Below are positions 45,201 to 54,955 of a stretch of DNA of 64,000 nt, one piece after another (positions within the stretch are counted from its first letter, which is position 1; every line of letters starts with the position of its first letter). Both the position numbers and the translations under genes were made by a program. This DNA comes from Lineolata rhizophorae (Eukaryota > Ascomycota > Dothideomycetes > Lineolatales > Lineolataceae): NCBI GenBank assembly GCA_010093515.1, contig MU001678.1:1078409-1142408 (forward strand), written 5' to 3'. The notes under the pieces were generated by a model, which saw only the letters and a list, made by a program, of their open reading frames with translations, was not told where the DNA came from and did no database searches.

Positions 45201-46637
45201 TCTACTCCTGCCTACAATACTGTTTGAAAATTAATTTTACCCGTGTCTTTCTCCAACCCGTTTGGATATTCGTGAAGCACCTTCAAGAGAAGAGAACAGA
45301 TTTCCATATCTGCTATCAACAGATGACCAATCACCTAGATAAAACCACCTGGGCAACGCAAGAGAACAGAAAATGGACCATGTCTGCCACTCAAGGGTTT
45401 GGGATTTCAAGCTTGCGCGTACTTAATCATCCTTCGACGTAAGTGAACAGTCTGGATCTGCACGTGTGTCCGCCACCGCGGCTGAGACATGCAGCCTCAG
45501 GTAAAAGGAAAAAAAAAAAAGAAAAGAAAATCACCAAGTGAGCATATAAAGTTAGAGCTAGAGCAATGAGATAACGTAAATATGAAGGCTATCACCACGC
45601 CCAAGAAGGTTCGGAAGGGATGGAACTTTGCGGTTTATCCTACATATCGGTAGGTCGGAATTCATCATCGCTGCCGGCGTGCGGTGCTACTTTCAATATG
45701 TTGACATGTCATTTTCGCAATGAAGCGTGCATTTTTCGGTGGAATAGTCGCGCAGTCTTCCTTCAGAGCCTAAATATGTAGATCGAAACGTACGAGATTG
45801 TCGGCACTCCACTAGTTCTGCTCGGTTTCCACAAAATATATCCGCTCAGCTATAGCATCCCGGACATTAAAAGCTGCAACGACGGGACGTCTGCCGTTCC
45901 ATGTGGCTTGAGTGCTCTGCATCCGACGACGAGCCGCGCCGCCCGCTCAACGCACGCGATCGAGCTTTCGTGAGACACGATTGGCGAAAGATGAAGCCGG
46001 CCCCGCGGAAGGCCCACTGGCGATCCAACCGCCTAAGATTCTTGCGCGATATTCAACCCGCGTCGGGCGGGAACCATGGACGTGGCTTTCGTGGCTTGTG
46101 TATCCGTGGGTGTTGATAATGCGGCCTGTTATTGACGACTTAAAAAACGGCCCGAAGTATTCGACGTGAACGTTGAAGCAACCCGCCCCGTCACTCCACG
46201 TCGAGCTGAAGGCTGGCTGGAGTGCTCGACAAGGGATTTGCCAATATCAGCGTCTAATGAAAAGCGTTGTAGCTTAGGAATGCTGGAGCAAAGGCTGCGG
46301 CTGGATGTAGCGAGTTCCTAATTACTCGGTACAGCATTGGTCTATCGGAGCGACTTTTTTGGAGAAGAAATTTGAATTCCAGCGACGCTATCACTTTCGG
46401 TCTTTAGCTACACGTTGGTAAGATTGGTCCAAAGCTATGCGTGGCGTTTTCCATCTGCACGACTTACCCGTGGTTGCTGAGGCGAGACCGCCCTGCCGCC
46501 CTTAATGCAAGCCTGCTTCACATGGGGGCGGGACGAGCACGAGGTGTACGCAAGAGAATGATCGTCATTCGTCGAAGCTCAGCTAACATGACCTAAACTC
46601 AACCGCATCGGAAACAAGTGAGGGGAGGAGGATAATT
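42224..46637. other. About 4.4 kb without a convincing gene
   Basis: Mixed to AT-leaning sequence. Short open frames only; the best ATG-started one (44375-44707, minus, 110 codons) has no recognisable features. A-rich tracts occur near 45508-45530. I see no transposon motifs and no RNA gene. Confidence 0.45.
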
Positions 46638-46685
46638 CGACGTCGACTGTCCGCCCGACGTCGACTATCCGCTCAACGTCGACTA
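46638..46685. repeat. 19-bp minisatellite, about 2.5 copies
   Basis: Tandem, slightly diverged copies of a unit built around ACGTCGACTxTCCGCyC. The core palindromes GACGTC and GTCGAC repeat three times. On the minus strand one frame reads as VDVE/VDVG/VDVE, but there is no gene context for it. Confidence 0.75.
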
Positions 46686-46847
46686 GAATTGGCACCCACT
46701 CTTGCTCCCCACAAACCTCTGGCTGTATCGCGATGAACACCGAGGTCGATGTCCATGGTCTCTGTGTTGGAGATACAGCAAAACGCGCCATATAAACAGA
46801 ATAATACAAGGAAAGACAGTGATGGCCGAGAGCCCACCTGTACTTGC

Positions 46848-46849
<2 letters not shown>

Positions 46850-46881
<32 letters not shown>
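46850..46881. repeat. Poly-C run of 32 bases
   Basis: Thirty-two consecutive C on the plus strand (G32 on the minus strand), about 350 bp past the stop codon of the forkhead gene. Homopolymers of this length and type are rare in fungal nuclear DNA, and their exact length is often uncertain in assemblies. Confidence 0.95.
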
Positions 46882-46883
<2 letters not shown>

Positions 46884-47231
46884 CAAGTCATTCGAACAGA
46901 AAAAAGGTGGAAGCAGCCGTGCTGAATCTCATGCACGAATTGTTGTTGCACTCCCTTACTAGATGTGGGAAGAGATCGTGCATGATGGAGCTGGCATACG
47001 CGGCCGTGCTGCACCCGGCTCGCGACTGAGAAGAATTGAAAAGCAATTGTAAGGAAACAGAATAGCAAGGAACCATGTTCGCAATCAATCATTCGCTGGT
47101 TAGAAATGTCCCTAACGCAGGAATATGCATGTGAGCATCTGATAATGCCCAACGCCGGACCATCCTTCTATGTGACACATTCAAAGACCGACCAACGCCG
47201 AGGAATGGATGTGCTAATCGCGACCATGACT
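46882..47231. other. 3' flank of the forkhead gene
   Basis: No supported coding region; probably holds the 3' untranslated region of the minus-strand forkhead gene. Confidence 0.5.
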
Positions 47232-48976
47232 CTAGCAAGTCATGGTTGTCGGGATCAAGGACGAACTATCCGTGCTAGTGCCAAAGGCATCGTACGTGTC
47301 CGCCGGGGTAGAATCTGCTGGGGTGAAGGGGCCGTGGCTGGCTGACTCAGGGCTGCTGGATAGAGGGTCGTTCCGATCGAAATGAGCGAAAGGAACGGGG
47401 GGCTGGGCGCCGTAAAAGCCCGAGATTTGTGGAGACTCCGTGCCCGGCTGAAGTTGGACATCCCTATGCTCGTTCATCCCATTGAGAACTTCTTGAGGCA
47501 GACCCTCAACGCGAATCTTGAGATCTTGGTTCGGCCAATCCATGCCACGATCCTGCCAGTCCATAGGGCTACGAGACATATCTGCAAAGCACGGCTCCTG
47601 TCGGCAAAAGAGCTGTTGTGTGCCCCAAGGTTGGAACGGGTTGGAGAGCGGAGTCTCGGCGTGCTCGATTGACGGGATTGGCATATTTTGGGCCGTTTCA
47701 ATCGTTGGGATGGGCACATTTGGATCACACAAAATGTTCAGGCGCTCTGCCTGCTTTTGGCGCATGTGCGCCTTCTTCGCGGCTAGACCGCCCTTTGCGC
47801 CCGAGGCTTGGCGCTGAGGAGCAGGAACATGCGACCGACTGTTGCGCTTGTGTGGAGTTTTGCTTCTATAGCGTGTCGTCGACTTGACGCCGTGAAGAAG
47901 GGCTTCTGAGGTAAGCCGCCAGGCGTTCCGTGACTTAGCTCCCTCGCCTGGTAGTGGCTCGACCTTTTCAAATCCCTACACGAGTTAGCATTGTAACTCT
48001 TTCCACATTAAGAGTCGGTTAACTAAAGACTCACGCCATTCATAGAGAGGTTGTGCCGGATGCTATTTTGCCATCCCTTTGTTCCTTTGTTGTTCTTAGC
48101 TTTGTCCGTGTGAACTTCGAACCACTTGTAAATGTCCTTGAGAACCATCGTATGATCGGGCGCATTTATCAAGGCTTGGTGAATCAGTCTCGCATACGGC
48201 TGGTGATTTTCTTCGTTTGGATCTTCACGAGGCGAGCACTTCGCGTTGTCATCTTCGTCCCCACTTCCAGGAGAATCGTATCCGTCGGCAAGGTCATATT
48301 GGGGCGAAAGAGGCAGTTGGTTCTCAGCTTTCGTAGAGATTCCATGCATGTGTTGGAAACCAGTGTGAGTATGAAACGGGCCCTCTCCAAAACCAAGTGA
48401 ACCAAGATTTTCCTGGAGGTCTGCGAGATCATGCGTTGGAGTTGGTTCTAACTGGTATGCGGCAGGAGGGTATGCCTTCAAGTGTTCCTGGTTGGTACAA
48501 CCCGTAATGCGCTCATTGTAGCCCACATATGAAGAGTCCAGGCGAAAAGTCGATGCATTTGTGCCGCAACTCCGAGAAGTAGCCCAAGATGTTGGCTGCA
48601 TCTGAGAACTGTATCCGCCACCTTCGGATGCGCAGAAGTAAGGCGCGCTCGCCGTGGACGGATAACGGGACTGGGAGTTGGAGCCCATAGGATTGAACTC
48701 CGGGAATTGCATCGAGCCCACTGAGACTGTATTCATGAGCGAAGCGCCCTCTTCAAGTCCATGCCGAAATCCAGGGCAATAAGAAGGCACTAGCGGCGAC
48801 GAAGCCATCCTAGAGGCCGGTGCAGAAGACGAAGGGGTAGCGATGGTGGAATGCGGGATCCTAGCCGATGACGGTAGCCCCGGTGGAAGTTTGTTAAGGG
48901 GAGGAAGAGACTCTTCCGGGCGAGACTGGCGACCGGCAGGCATTAACGGCGGCAAGGTGAGCTGTGCGTTGGTCAT
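47232..48976 (-). CDS. Forkhead-domain transcription factor, 2 exons
   Basis: Spliced as complement(join(47232..47975,48035..48976)), 561 aa. The forkhead (winged-helix) domain spans about residues 258-345. It begins QPYARLIHQALINAPDH and contains IYKWFEVHTDKAK and the DNA-recognition helix GWQNSIRHNLSMN. The 59-nt intron falls right after this helix and joins SMNG to GFEKVEP; the downstream part continues with the wing (NAWRLTSEALLHGVKSTTRY) and a basic patch (RSKTPHKRNSRS) suitable for nuclear import. The long N-terminal region is Ser/Pro-rich and the C-terminal region is acidic and Pro/Ser-rich, as in activation regions. Fungal forkheads act in cell cycle, polarity and sexual development; which orthologue this is cannot be decided here. 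Confidence 0.94.
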
Positions 48977-50427
48977 TGTGAATGGCAGGGCTGAAAGGAG
49001 GGAAAGGTGAATGGTGCGCTGACGATGCTAGCAACGTTGGTAGAAGGGTGGCACGGCGAGAAGTAGTTAAGGTGCGGGAGCCGAATGAGAGAAGAGGGTT
49101 GGAGCTGGTGAAAGTGAAGAGAGCTTCCGGTGAGACATATCTATCTTCTGCCCCGGGGCTTTTGACGAACCAGCGCTTGGGCAGTGCAGGCGCCGTGACA
49201 TCTTGGGACGCAGCAGCCGGGGGGCAGACGGCTGCCAGCGCATGAGCCGGTGTCCTGGGCACAACCCTGCGCAGCCCGCAATGGTGGACAGCAAACATGG
49301 GAAGATCTCCACGTACTGGAGCATACGTACCGCACGTCCACGCAGTCCTGGGAGGAGCTCGCTCGCCCCAATGTCCTGCGGGGCCATGCTCGGCGCCCGC
49401 ATGCGGTCCCGCGCGCAAATTAAGCCAATTGGCACGCCTCCGCTGCTGCTGTCAGTGTGATCGGGCATTTGGTGGCACGATTCCCTCCCACGATCCAGTG
49501 ACTTTGCCAAACGGCGTAGTGCCGCGGCTGCCTGCAGCAGGCCCCGTTAGCTGCAAGTTGCTCCCACTCTGAAAGGGGGCCACCCCGAGTGCGACCTGAC
49601 GCCACCCGCCCGCGTATGGACGCACTCTGTTCTTCCAGCGCCGTTCTAGAATGTCATTTGCGGTGGAACACGGGGGTGTGGAGCTGTCGCGAGCAACAGG
49701 CCTTGGGCCGAGGCCCGCCGGACAAGATGGCGTTGGGAACAAGTGACACGTCCTATCAGCGTGTTGTCGACCGCAGTGTCGGTGCGCCGTGCCACCCGGG
49801 ACTCTTCAGTCACAGTTGGGAGGGTAATGAGCTTTCGGTACGCAATGACGGAGTCGTAGCATTGCGCGTGGAGGTAGGGGAAGCCTGCACGACATCTCTG
49901 CAAAGATTGGCGGCCCAGTCACCGACAAGGGTGCGAAGCGCGCGGCCATCGATCGTCCAGGGCCACAAGACCGTTCAGCCTCGTTGGGGAGTGGCGGTCG
50001 GGGAAGGTGTGGCGCGGGTAGCCGCAAAATGGCTGAGCCGCATGTAGGTACCCTCCACTGGACCCCCCGATGCCAGTACGGTGCATCGTGGCGGCCGATC
50101 CTTCAAAGCTCGCTTTGTTCCGCTACTCATTGTCCTTCCGGGTACTGCTGCGCGGGCTGTCAAGTGTTCATTCATCACCTGTCAATTGTTTCCAGCCTCA
50201 TGACACGACCACAATCTCGATTCATTGCCTTGAAAAGGCCTGAAAGACCCTGCATACTCGAGAAGGTAGACATGCGACCCTGCTTGCAAACCACATCACC
50301 GCCGCAAACTGCACGCCGTGCCCTCTACACCGCCTATCTCGCCAAGCCTTCCTCTGGGATAGCAGAGAGTGGGTTCTATCCGACAGCCGGCCAGCTCCAC
50401 CGCGTTCCGGTCTTTGTATCCAGATCT
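48977..50427. other. Intergenic: forkhead promoter and cactin 3' flank
   Basis: About 1.4 kb with no supported gene; the several short overlapping frames have no domain-like content. The left part is the forkhead promoter. The right part beyond about 50150 is the cactin 3' side. Confidence 0.5.
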
Positions 50428-52229
50428 TTACTTGCGGTAATATATCTGCATCACCCTGTCAGTTACTGGCCTTCTTGACATAGGAACACACCGGGATGCC
50501 GCGGAGCGAATACAACGCACCTTTTTGAACTGGAAATGGAGTTGAAGAATGCCCTGCTGCACGGTTACTAAAGCGGACACCCAATGTGAGCGGGGATGAA
50601 GACACGCACCTTGTCGAACGTGCTCTTAAAGCCACGCTCTCGTTTAGCACTGTAGTCCCATTCCTTGTCGACAATACGGAATGCAATGTCCTCATAAGGA
50701 GGGCCGGCCACAAAGCGGATTAGGCAAGTATCTTCTTGGCCTGCCGGAGCAAAAGACTGGCCCTTCTTCCGACCGTGTTCGCGTTCGATGCGGTAGGTGG
50801 GAGCTCTAGTCTTGTCAATGAGGTCTGGGTAGAAGATGTTGAATTTATAACCTTGGACGACTTTTGGCGGAGGATGGTCGTGATCGTAATGTGTCTGGTT
50901 GTACTTGTTCCACTCATAGCCCATCTGCACACGGTTGAAGTAGCGCGGCTTCCTCGGTCGATATTTGTTGGCCCATAGAGGCTTGCTAGCCGAGCCTAAC
51001 TCCTCCTCTCCGGCAAATATCTCCTCATTCTCGTTGACGCCGCGCGCAACTTCTCTCTCATAGAGTGCAGAAGTAGCTTGAGAAAAATCTTCATTGGTAA
51101 TCGCTGCAAATCGAGATAGGCCCTGAACGGGCACTTCCGGTGCCTTCGGCGCCACAGCGGTAGCTGATGTTTTCTCGGCAGGCTTTTGACGCATTGGCAC
51201 GTAACCGAGTTTCTGGATCTTTTGACGTTCTTCTTTCTACGAGGCGTTAGTGTCCATGCTACACGACTGACGCGCGGACAACTTACGACTTGGCTTAGGA
51301 AAGATTCTTCGTCCAACGAATCGAGAGCCTTGTCTTCCGGTCGGACTTTCAGGAACGGTTCCGGATCCAAGCTGGGCGAGTACGGAATGGGTGGTAGTTT
51401 TGTGAGCTCATATTTTAACCGGTTCGCTTCGGAGTGGCCTAGAATGATTTGAAGCTTTGACTTGACGGCATGGGCATCCTCGGCCTGCTGCTTGCGCAGT
51501 TCTTCTAAACGGCTGCTCACAACCTTCTGGGTGATACGGCGCAGCTTTGCCTTGGCTTTGAAAACCAGCAGACTCTGCAGTAAGTGCTCCCAATAGTCCA
51601 CATCGATAGGCTCATTGGATGCCAGCTTCTGTTTAATTTGCGCCTCCAGCTTTTCAAGGTCTTCGTACGATTTGGGGCTAAGGAGACGATCAATGTTTGC
51701 CGAAACGGCCTGGATCCCTCTAGCTTCCGGTGCGGACGCCCTGGAGCGCTGGAGGCGGTCTTTGCAAATGATCTTCATCGTCTGTACAATTCATAGTTAG
51801 CTGGAAGGCATCCAACAGTCCGACTCTCCGGGAAGAACCGCACGCACGTACGTTCCAATAGTCCTGGTTGCTTCGATTGGTCTCCAACGCTAAGTAGGTG
51901 TCGATATCCTTCTCCAATTCCCGCAGCATAGAATCATCCAGACCCTCAAAAATGCCCTCGGGGTCAACCACGTCAAGCTCCTGCCCGTCATTGTCGCCGT
52001 CCTCGTCCACATCGTACTGGCGCGTTGGATCGATGGCGCGCAGAATGACTGCTAGCCAATCGATCGGCCGCGCGCGGCCGCCGCGAACGCGGATTTCAGC
52101 CTTCTTCTTAGCTTGGCGTAGCACAAAGCGGTCTTCGTCGGCCACCCAGGCTTCTTCCTGAGCGTCGGTCGCGGGACGCTTGGCCGGAATGGTCGAAGAC
52201 GGCTGTCGCCCTGATCGGCGGCTGGGCAT
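50428..52229 (-). CDS. Cactin (spliceosome-associated protein), 5 exons
   Basis: Spliced as complement(join(50428..50445,50521..50553,50610..51236,51287..51781,51852..52229)), 516 aa. Cactin associates with the spliceosome and is needed for accurate splicing in yeast and animals. The conserved middle domain runs from about 45 to 290 (LRQAKKKAEIRVRGG, PIDWLAVILRAID, LDVVDPEGIFEGL, YWNTMKIICKDR, LLSPKSYEDLEKLE, PIDVDYWEHLL). The C-terminal domain is about 390-516 (YFNRVQMGYEWNKYNQTHYD, VVQGYKFNIFYPDLIDKT, EDTCLIRFVAGPPYEDIAF, RIVDKEWDYSAKR, then GILQLHFQFKKIYYRK at the very end). The last two exons are only 33 and 18 nt; this model restores the conserved IYYRK terminus. Introns are 50-75 nt. 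The ATG at 52229 (MPSRRSGRQ) is the first in frame. The protein is shorter at its N-terminus than animal cactins, as usual for fungi. Confidence 0.95.
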
Positions 52230-52581
52230 GATGTTGGGGCACGTCTGGTGTGTTGGATGCTGGGAGTTCGTTGGCGACCGTCTCACAAGCGTGCGGGCGG
52301 GAGGTTGGTGGTGGGGCGTGCACCGCCCAGGTAGGATGCGAAGAGAGCCCCGTAAGCGTGCCGAGGCCGGGGATTGTGACGGCCGGCACCTGGCGGGCCT
52401 GCGATGATGTTGGCTGCAGGCGAGTGGATCGCCCCCGGGGTTGACCGGTGGCGTTGCTGAGTCACGCCCGTCCCGACGCCGCGGCGCGCGGTTACCTTGG
52501 CGCCGCCCGACGCGTCGCACGTGCCTAGTGCAACGTCAACCCATCCCCTCTCACCCTCCGCTCCGCCTACCCGGCCGCACC
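52230..52581. promoter_or_regulatory. Shared divergent promoter of cactin and XLF/Nej1
   Basis: Only 352 bp separate the two start codons, so leaders and promoters must share this DNA. Near the XLF side are ACGCGT (52510-52515) and CACGTG (52518-52523). No TATA box is obvious. Confidence 0.6.
52510..52523. promoter_or_regulatory. MCB-type ACGCGT next to a CACGTG E-box
   Basis: ACGCGT is the MluI cell-cycle box bound by MBF in fungi, and CACGTG is a bHLH-binding E-box. They sit two bases apart, about 60-70 bp before the XLF start codon. Their use here is inference from the motifs. Confidence 0.4.
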
Positions 52582-54090
52582 ATGGAAGGCAGATGGTCTG
52601 CGCTCCGCCTTTCGCGCGTACCCGCGGGCGCTCCGCCGCTTTTTGTGAAAGCGTCCTTTACGCCGACCGGCTATACTGCCTACGTAACCGACCTTAGCCA
52701 CGTCTGGGCCGAGAAGTTGGAGCGTCGCCAAATCGTGTTGCGGGCCCTTGAGGACGACACGACCATTGATCCCAGCGAGAGCGCCAAACAGCTTAGCCAT
52801 CTCCTCAACATAATACAGGACGCCTTGCTGTCTAAGAAGCCTGGCACGCGACGAGAGCTTCAAGCAAACCATAGCCCTAGCAACGACGACGACGGTCTTA
52901 TTTTAGCGCTCACTGCGCCGCTCCCGAAGCCTCTGGGTGCGCTAAAATGGCGTGTCAAGCTAGTGCGGATGGACGACGAACACGTAAAGACTGAGCTGCT
53001 CTTACCTCTTCTAGGGGCTGCCGCTGCCTGCAAGCACCAGGCTTCGAATTTGATCAGGCAGTTACACAGCAAGGACCACGTGATATCCAAATTGATGGAC
53101 AAATTGGACGAATCTGGAATTGAGCTTTCTTCTGTCTTCCCAAGCGTTGCTGGCATCAGGGGAATAACCAATGAAAATCAGAGAACCATTGTCGCGCAGC
53201 GCGTGCGAGGATTCGCCCCTTTTGAAGAGAGTAGCCTGCATGGCTCGTCCAACCAAGTCATCTTGCGAGAGGACAATCTTGCAAAGGTCGTCGAAGACAT
53301 CTTCAGCACCGACCATACGTTCGGAATAGGGACCTTCCAGCCGGTGTCAGGAGCAGTGGGGTGGTGGAAAGCCTTAGATGACAATGCAGACTTCAGGGTA
53401 TGCGGCACACCTTTTGCCAAAGGACACACTCATCAGAATAAACAGCACAAGCATGCAGCCAAAGCAGCTGTGGGCACCGAAAGCCACGCACCACCGCCAG
53501 GATCTTCGCCTGCTATTACAGACGTAGAGGGTGACACCACTGAGGACGAACTCGTCGATTTCGTACCTCTCGAAGAACGCTCTGCTACGGGTGATACTAC
53601 GGAGAGTGAAGATGCAGAAGATATGAAAGGTGAAGAAGTATCTTCTTCCTCGGCGCTCCCTCCCCCAGGGAATGCTGGTGTCGGAGTTCGCAAGCTGGGG
53701 CAAATTGGTGGGCCAATTTCCTCCCGAGCTGCTGTGAGACAGAGTGCACAGAGTAGCAACAACTATGGCACTCCGCAACCCAGTGCAGGCAGGATTGGTA
53801 TCATCGGAGGGAAGCCGAAGGACGCTCCGGAATCCTCATGGATGCCATCTTGGCCAGATGAGCCGCCGCGAAATCACGAACGTCCATTCCCCTCATCTTC
53901 AAAGTTAATTGGTGGCTCGGTGGAGCGCGAACAGCGTCCTAGTGGCAAAGAAGTAATTGAGCCGATCAAGGCGCCGGGAGAGACGTTCGAGATGTCGCCA
54001 ACTGAAAGGGCGAATAGAAACCGGGAGGAGTTAAGGAGGCAATTAGAGTCCAAGTCTCAGGCTCCTGTGAAGAAGAAGCGCAGGTTCTGA
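52582..54090 (+). CDS. XLF/Nej1-type non-homologous end-joining factor, intronless
   Basis: 502 aa, one exon. XLF (Nej1 in yeast) works with Ku and DNA ligase IV-Xrcc4/Lif1 to join double-strand breaks. The N-terminal head is recognisable (about 1-130): FVKASFTPTGYTAYVTDLSH, VWAEKLERRQIVLRALEDDT, IDPSESAKQLSHLL, LPKPLGALKWRVKLV. It is followed by a helical stalk (LLLPLLGAAAACKHQASNLI, DHVISKLMDKLDESGIEL). The rest is long, acidic, Ser/Pro-rich and probably disordered. The last residues PVKKKRRF are a basic cluster ending in an aromatic, like the Ku-binding tails of XLF proteins. The ATG at 52582 sits in a good context (GCACCATGG) and directly precedes the conserved head; the frame is open further upstream but without similarity. 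Confidence 0.88.
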   Translation: MEGRWSALRLSRVPAGAPPLFVKASFTPTGYTAYVTDLSHVWAEKLERRQIVLRALEDDTTIDPSESAKQLSHLLNIIQDALLSKKPGTRRELQANHSPSNDDDGLILALTAPLPKPLGALKWRVKLVRMDDEHVKTELLLPLLGAAAACKHQASNLIRQLHSKDHVISKLMDKLDESGIELSSVFPSVAGIRGITNENQRTIVAQRVRGFAPFEESSLHGSSNQVILREDNLAKVVEDIFSTDHTFGIGTFQPVSGAVGWWKALDDNADFRVCGTPFAKGHTHQNKQHKHAAKAAVGTESHAPPPGSSPAITDVEGDTTEDELVDFVPLEERSATGDTTESEDAEDMKGEEVSSSSALPPPGNAGVGVRKLGQIGGPISSRAAVRQSAQSSNNYGTPQPSAGRIGIIGGKPKDAPESSWMPSWPDEPPRNHERPFPSSSKLIGGSVEREQRPSGKEVIEPIKAPGETFEMSPTERANRNREELRRQLESKSQAPVKKKRRF

Positions 54091-54955
54091 TTGCAACTCC
54101 ATGATTCACTCGTAGGGAGTTCATTTTGCATTTACTCTCGGCTGTCTTCTACGTAGCATTAGTCGAGGCAAGGGTGTTTGGGATGAGCTCTTAGGTGTGA
54201 TATTACGAAGGATGTAGGCCATGGAAATGACTGCTGCTCTATTAACGCACTCTCCTTTTCACCTCCGCTTCCTAATCAGGTCTAGGGCAGGAAGGTCGCT
54301 TAGAACGTTCATAGCATAGCGAAATACTAGTCTATGCAATTCACTCCTAGCACTTCACATAGATCACCGAATCCATGGAAGGAAGCCGACAGTTACATAA
54401 CACGCTCTGTCGACTATGATCACCGGACTTCAGCGACACCGCTTCTGTTGTACCGTTGCCTGCACACCTAGCATAGTCTGTTCTACCTGTAGCCCCTGGC
54501 CTAGCTGCTGAAAAGATTCTCCTCGTCAACTTGTAACGAAACTCACCGGGCTCTTATCCTGTGTTTACCTGTTAGGCCTAGCACTAGCCCGCACACTCCT
54601 AGATAACCGCACGATTTCCGTGTCTTGGTATTGGCATCAGCACTTCCAACCAAAGGTGTGCGAGACAGGTTCCTTCCGCTTACTGAGTACCGCGCGCTTC
54701 GTGGTTACCCCGTTGCCTCGGACCCACGTGCTCCTTCCATACCGACAATCGCAGCCCAGCACCTGCCCTTCTGGAAGAGCGCAGCTGGCAACAACAACAA
54801 GTGCTCCTCCTCCGAGACAGGTTTGCCACCGCCCCGCCCGGCAGACGCCAATATCCAGCTGCAGCGCTACGCCTTGTTGCATCTCCTTCTTCCCAACACG
54901 GCTCTATCCACTTCCCAGCTTCTTTCTACCCGTACAGCATACTTCGCAGGAAGCT
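54091..54955. other. Intergenic: XLF 3' flank and leader of the next gene
   Basis: The frame of the next gene is open back to about 54620 but has no earlier convincing ATG, so this is treated as leader. CT-rich stretches precede the start. No separate gene is supported. Confidence 0.5.
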
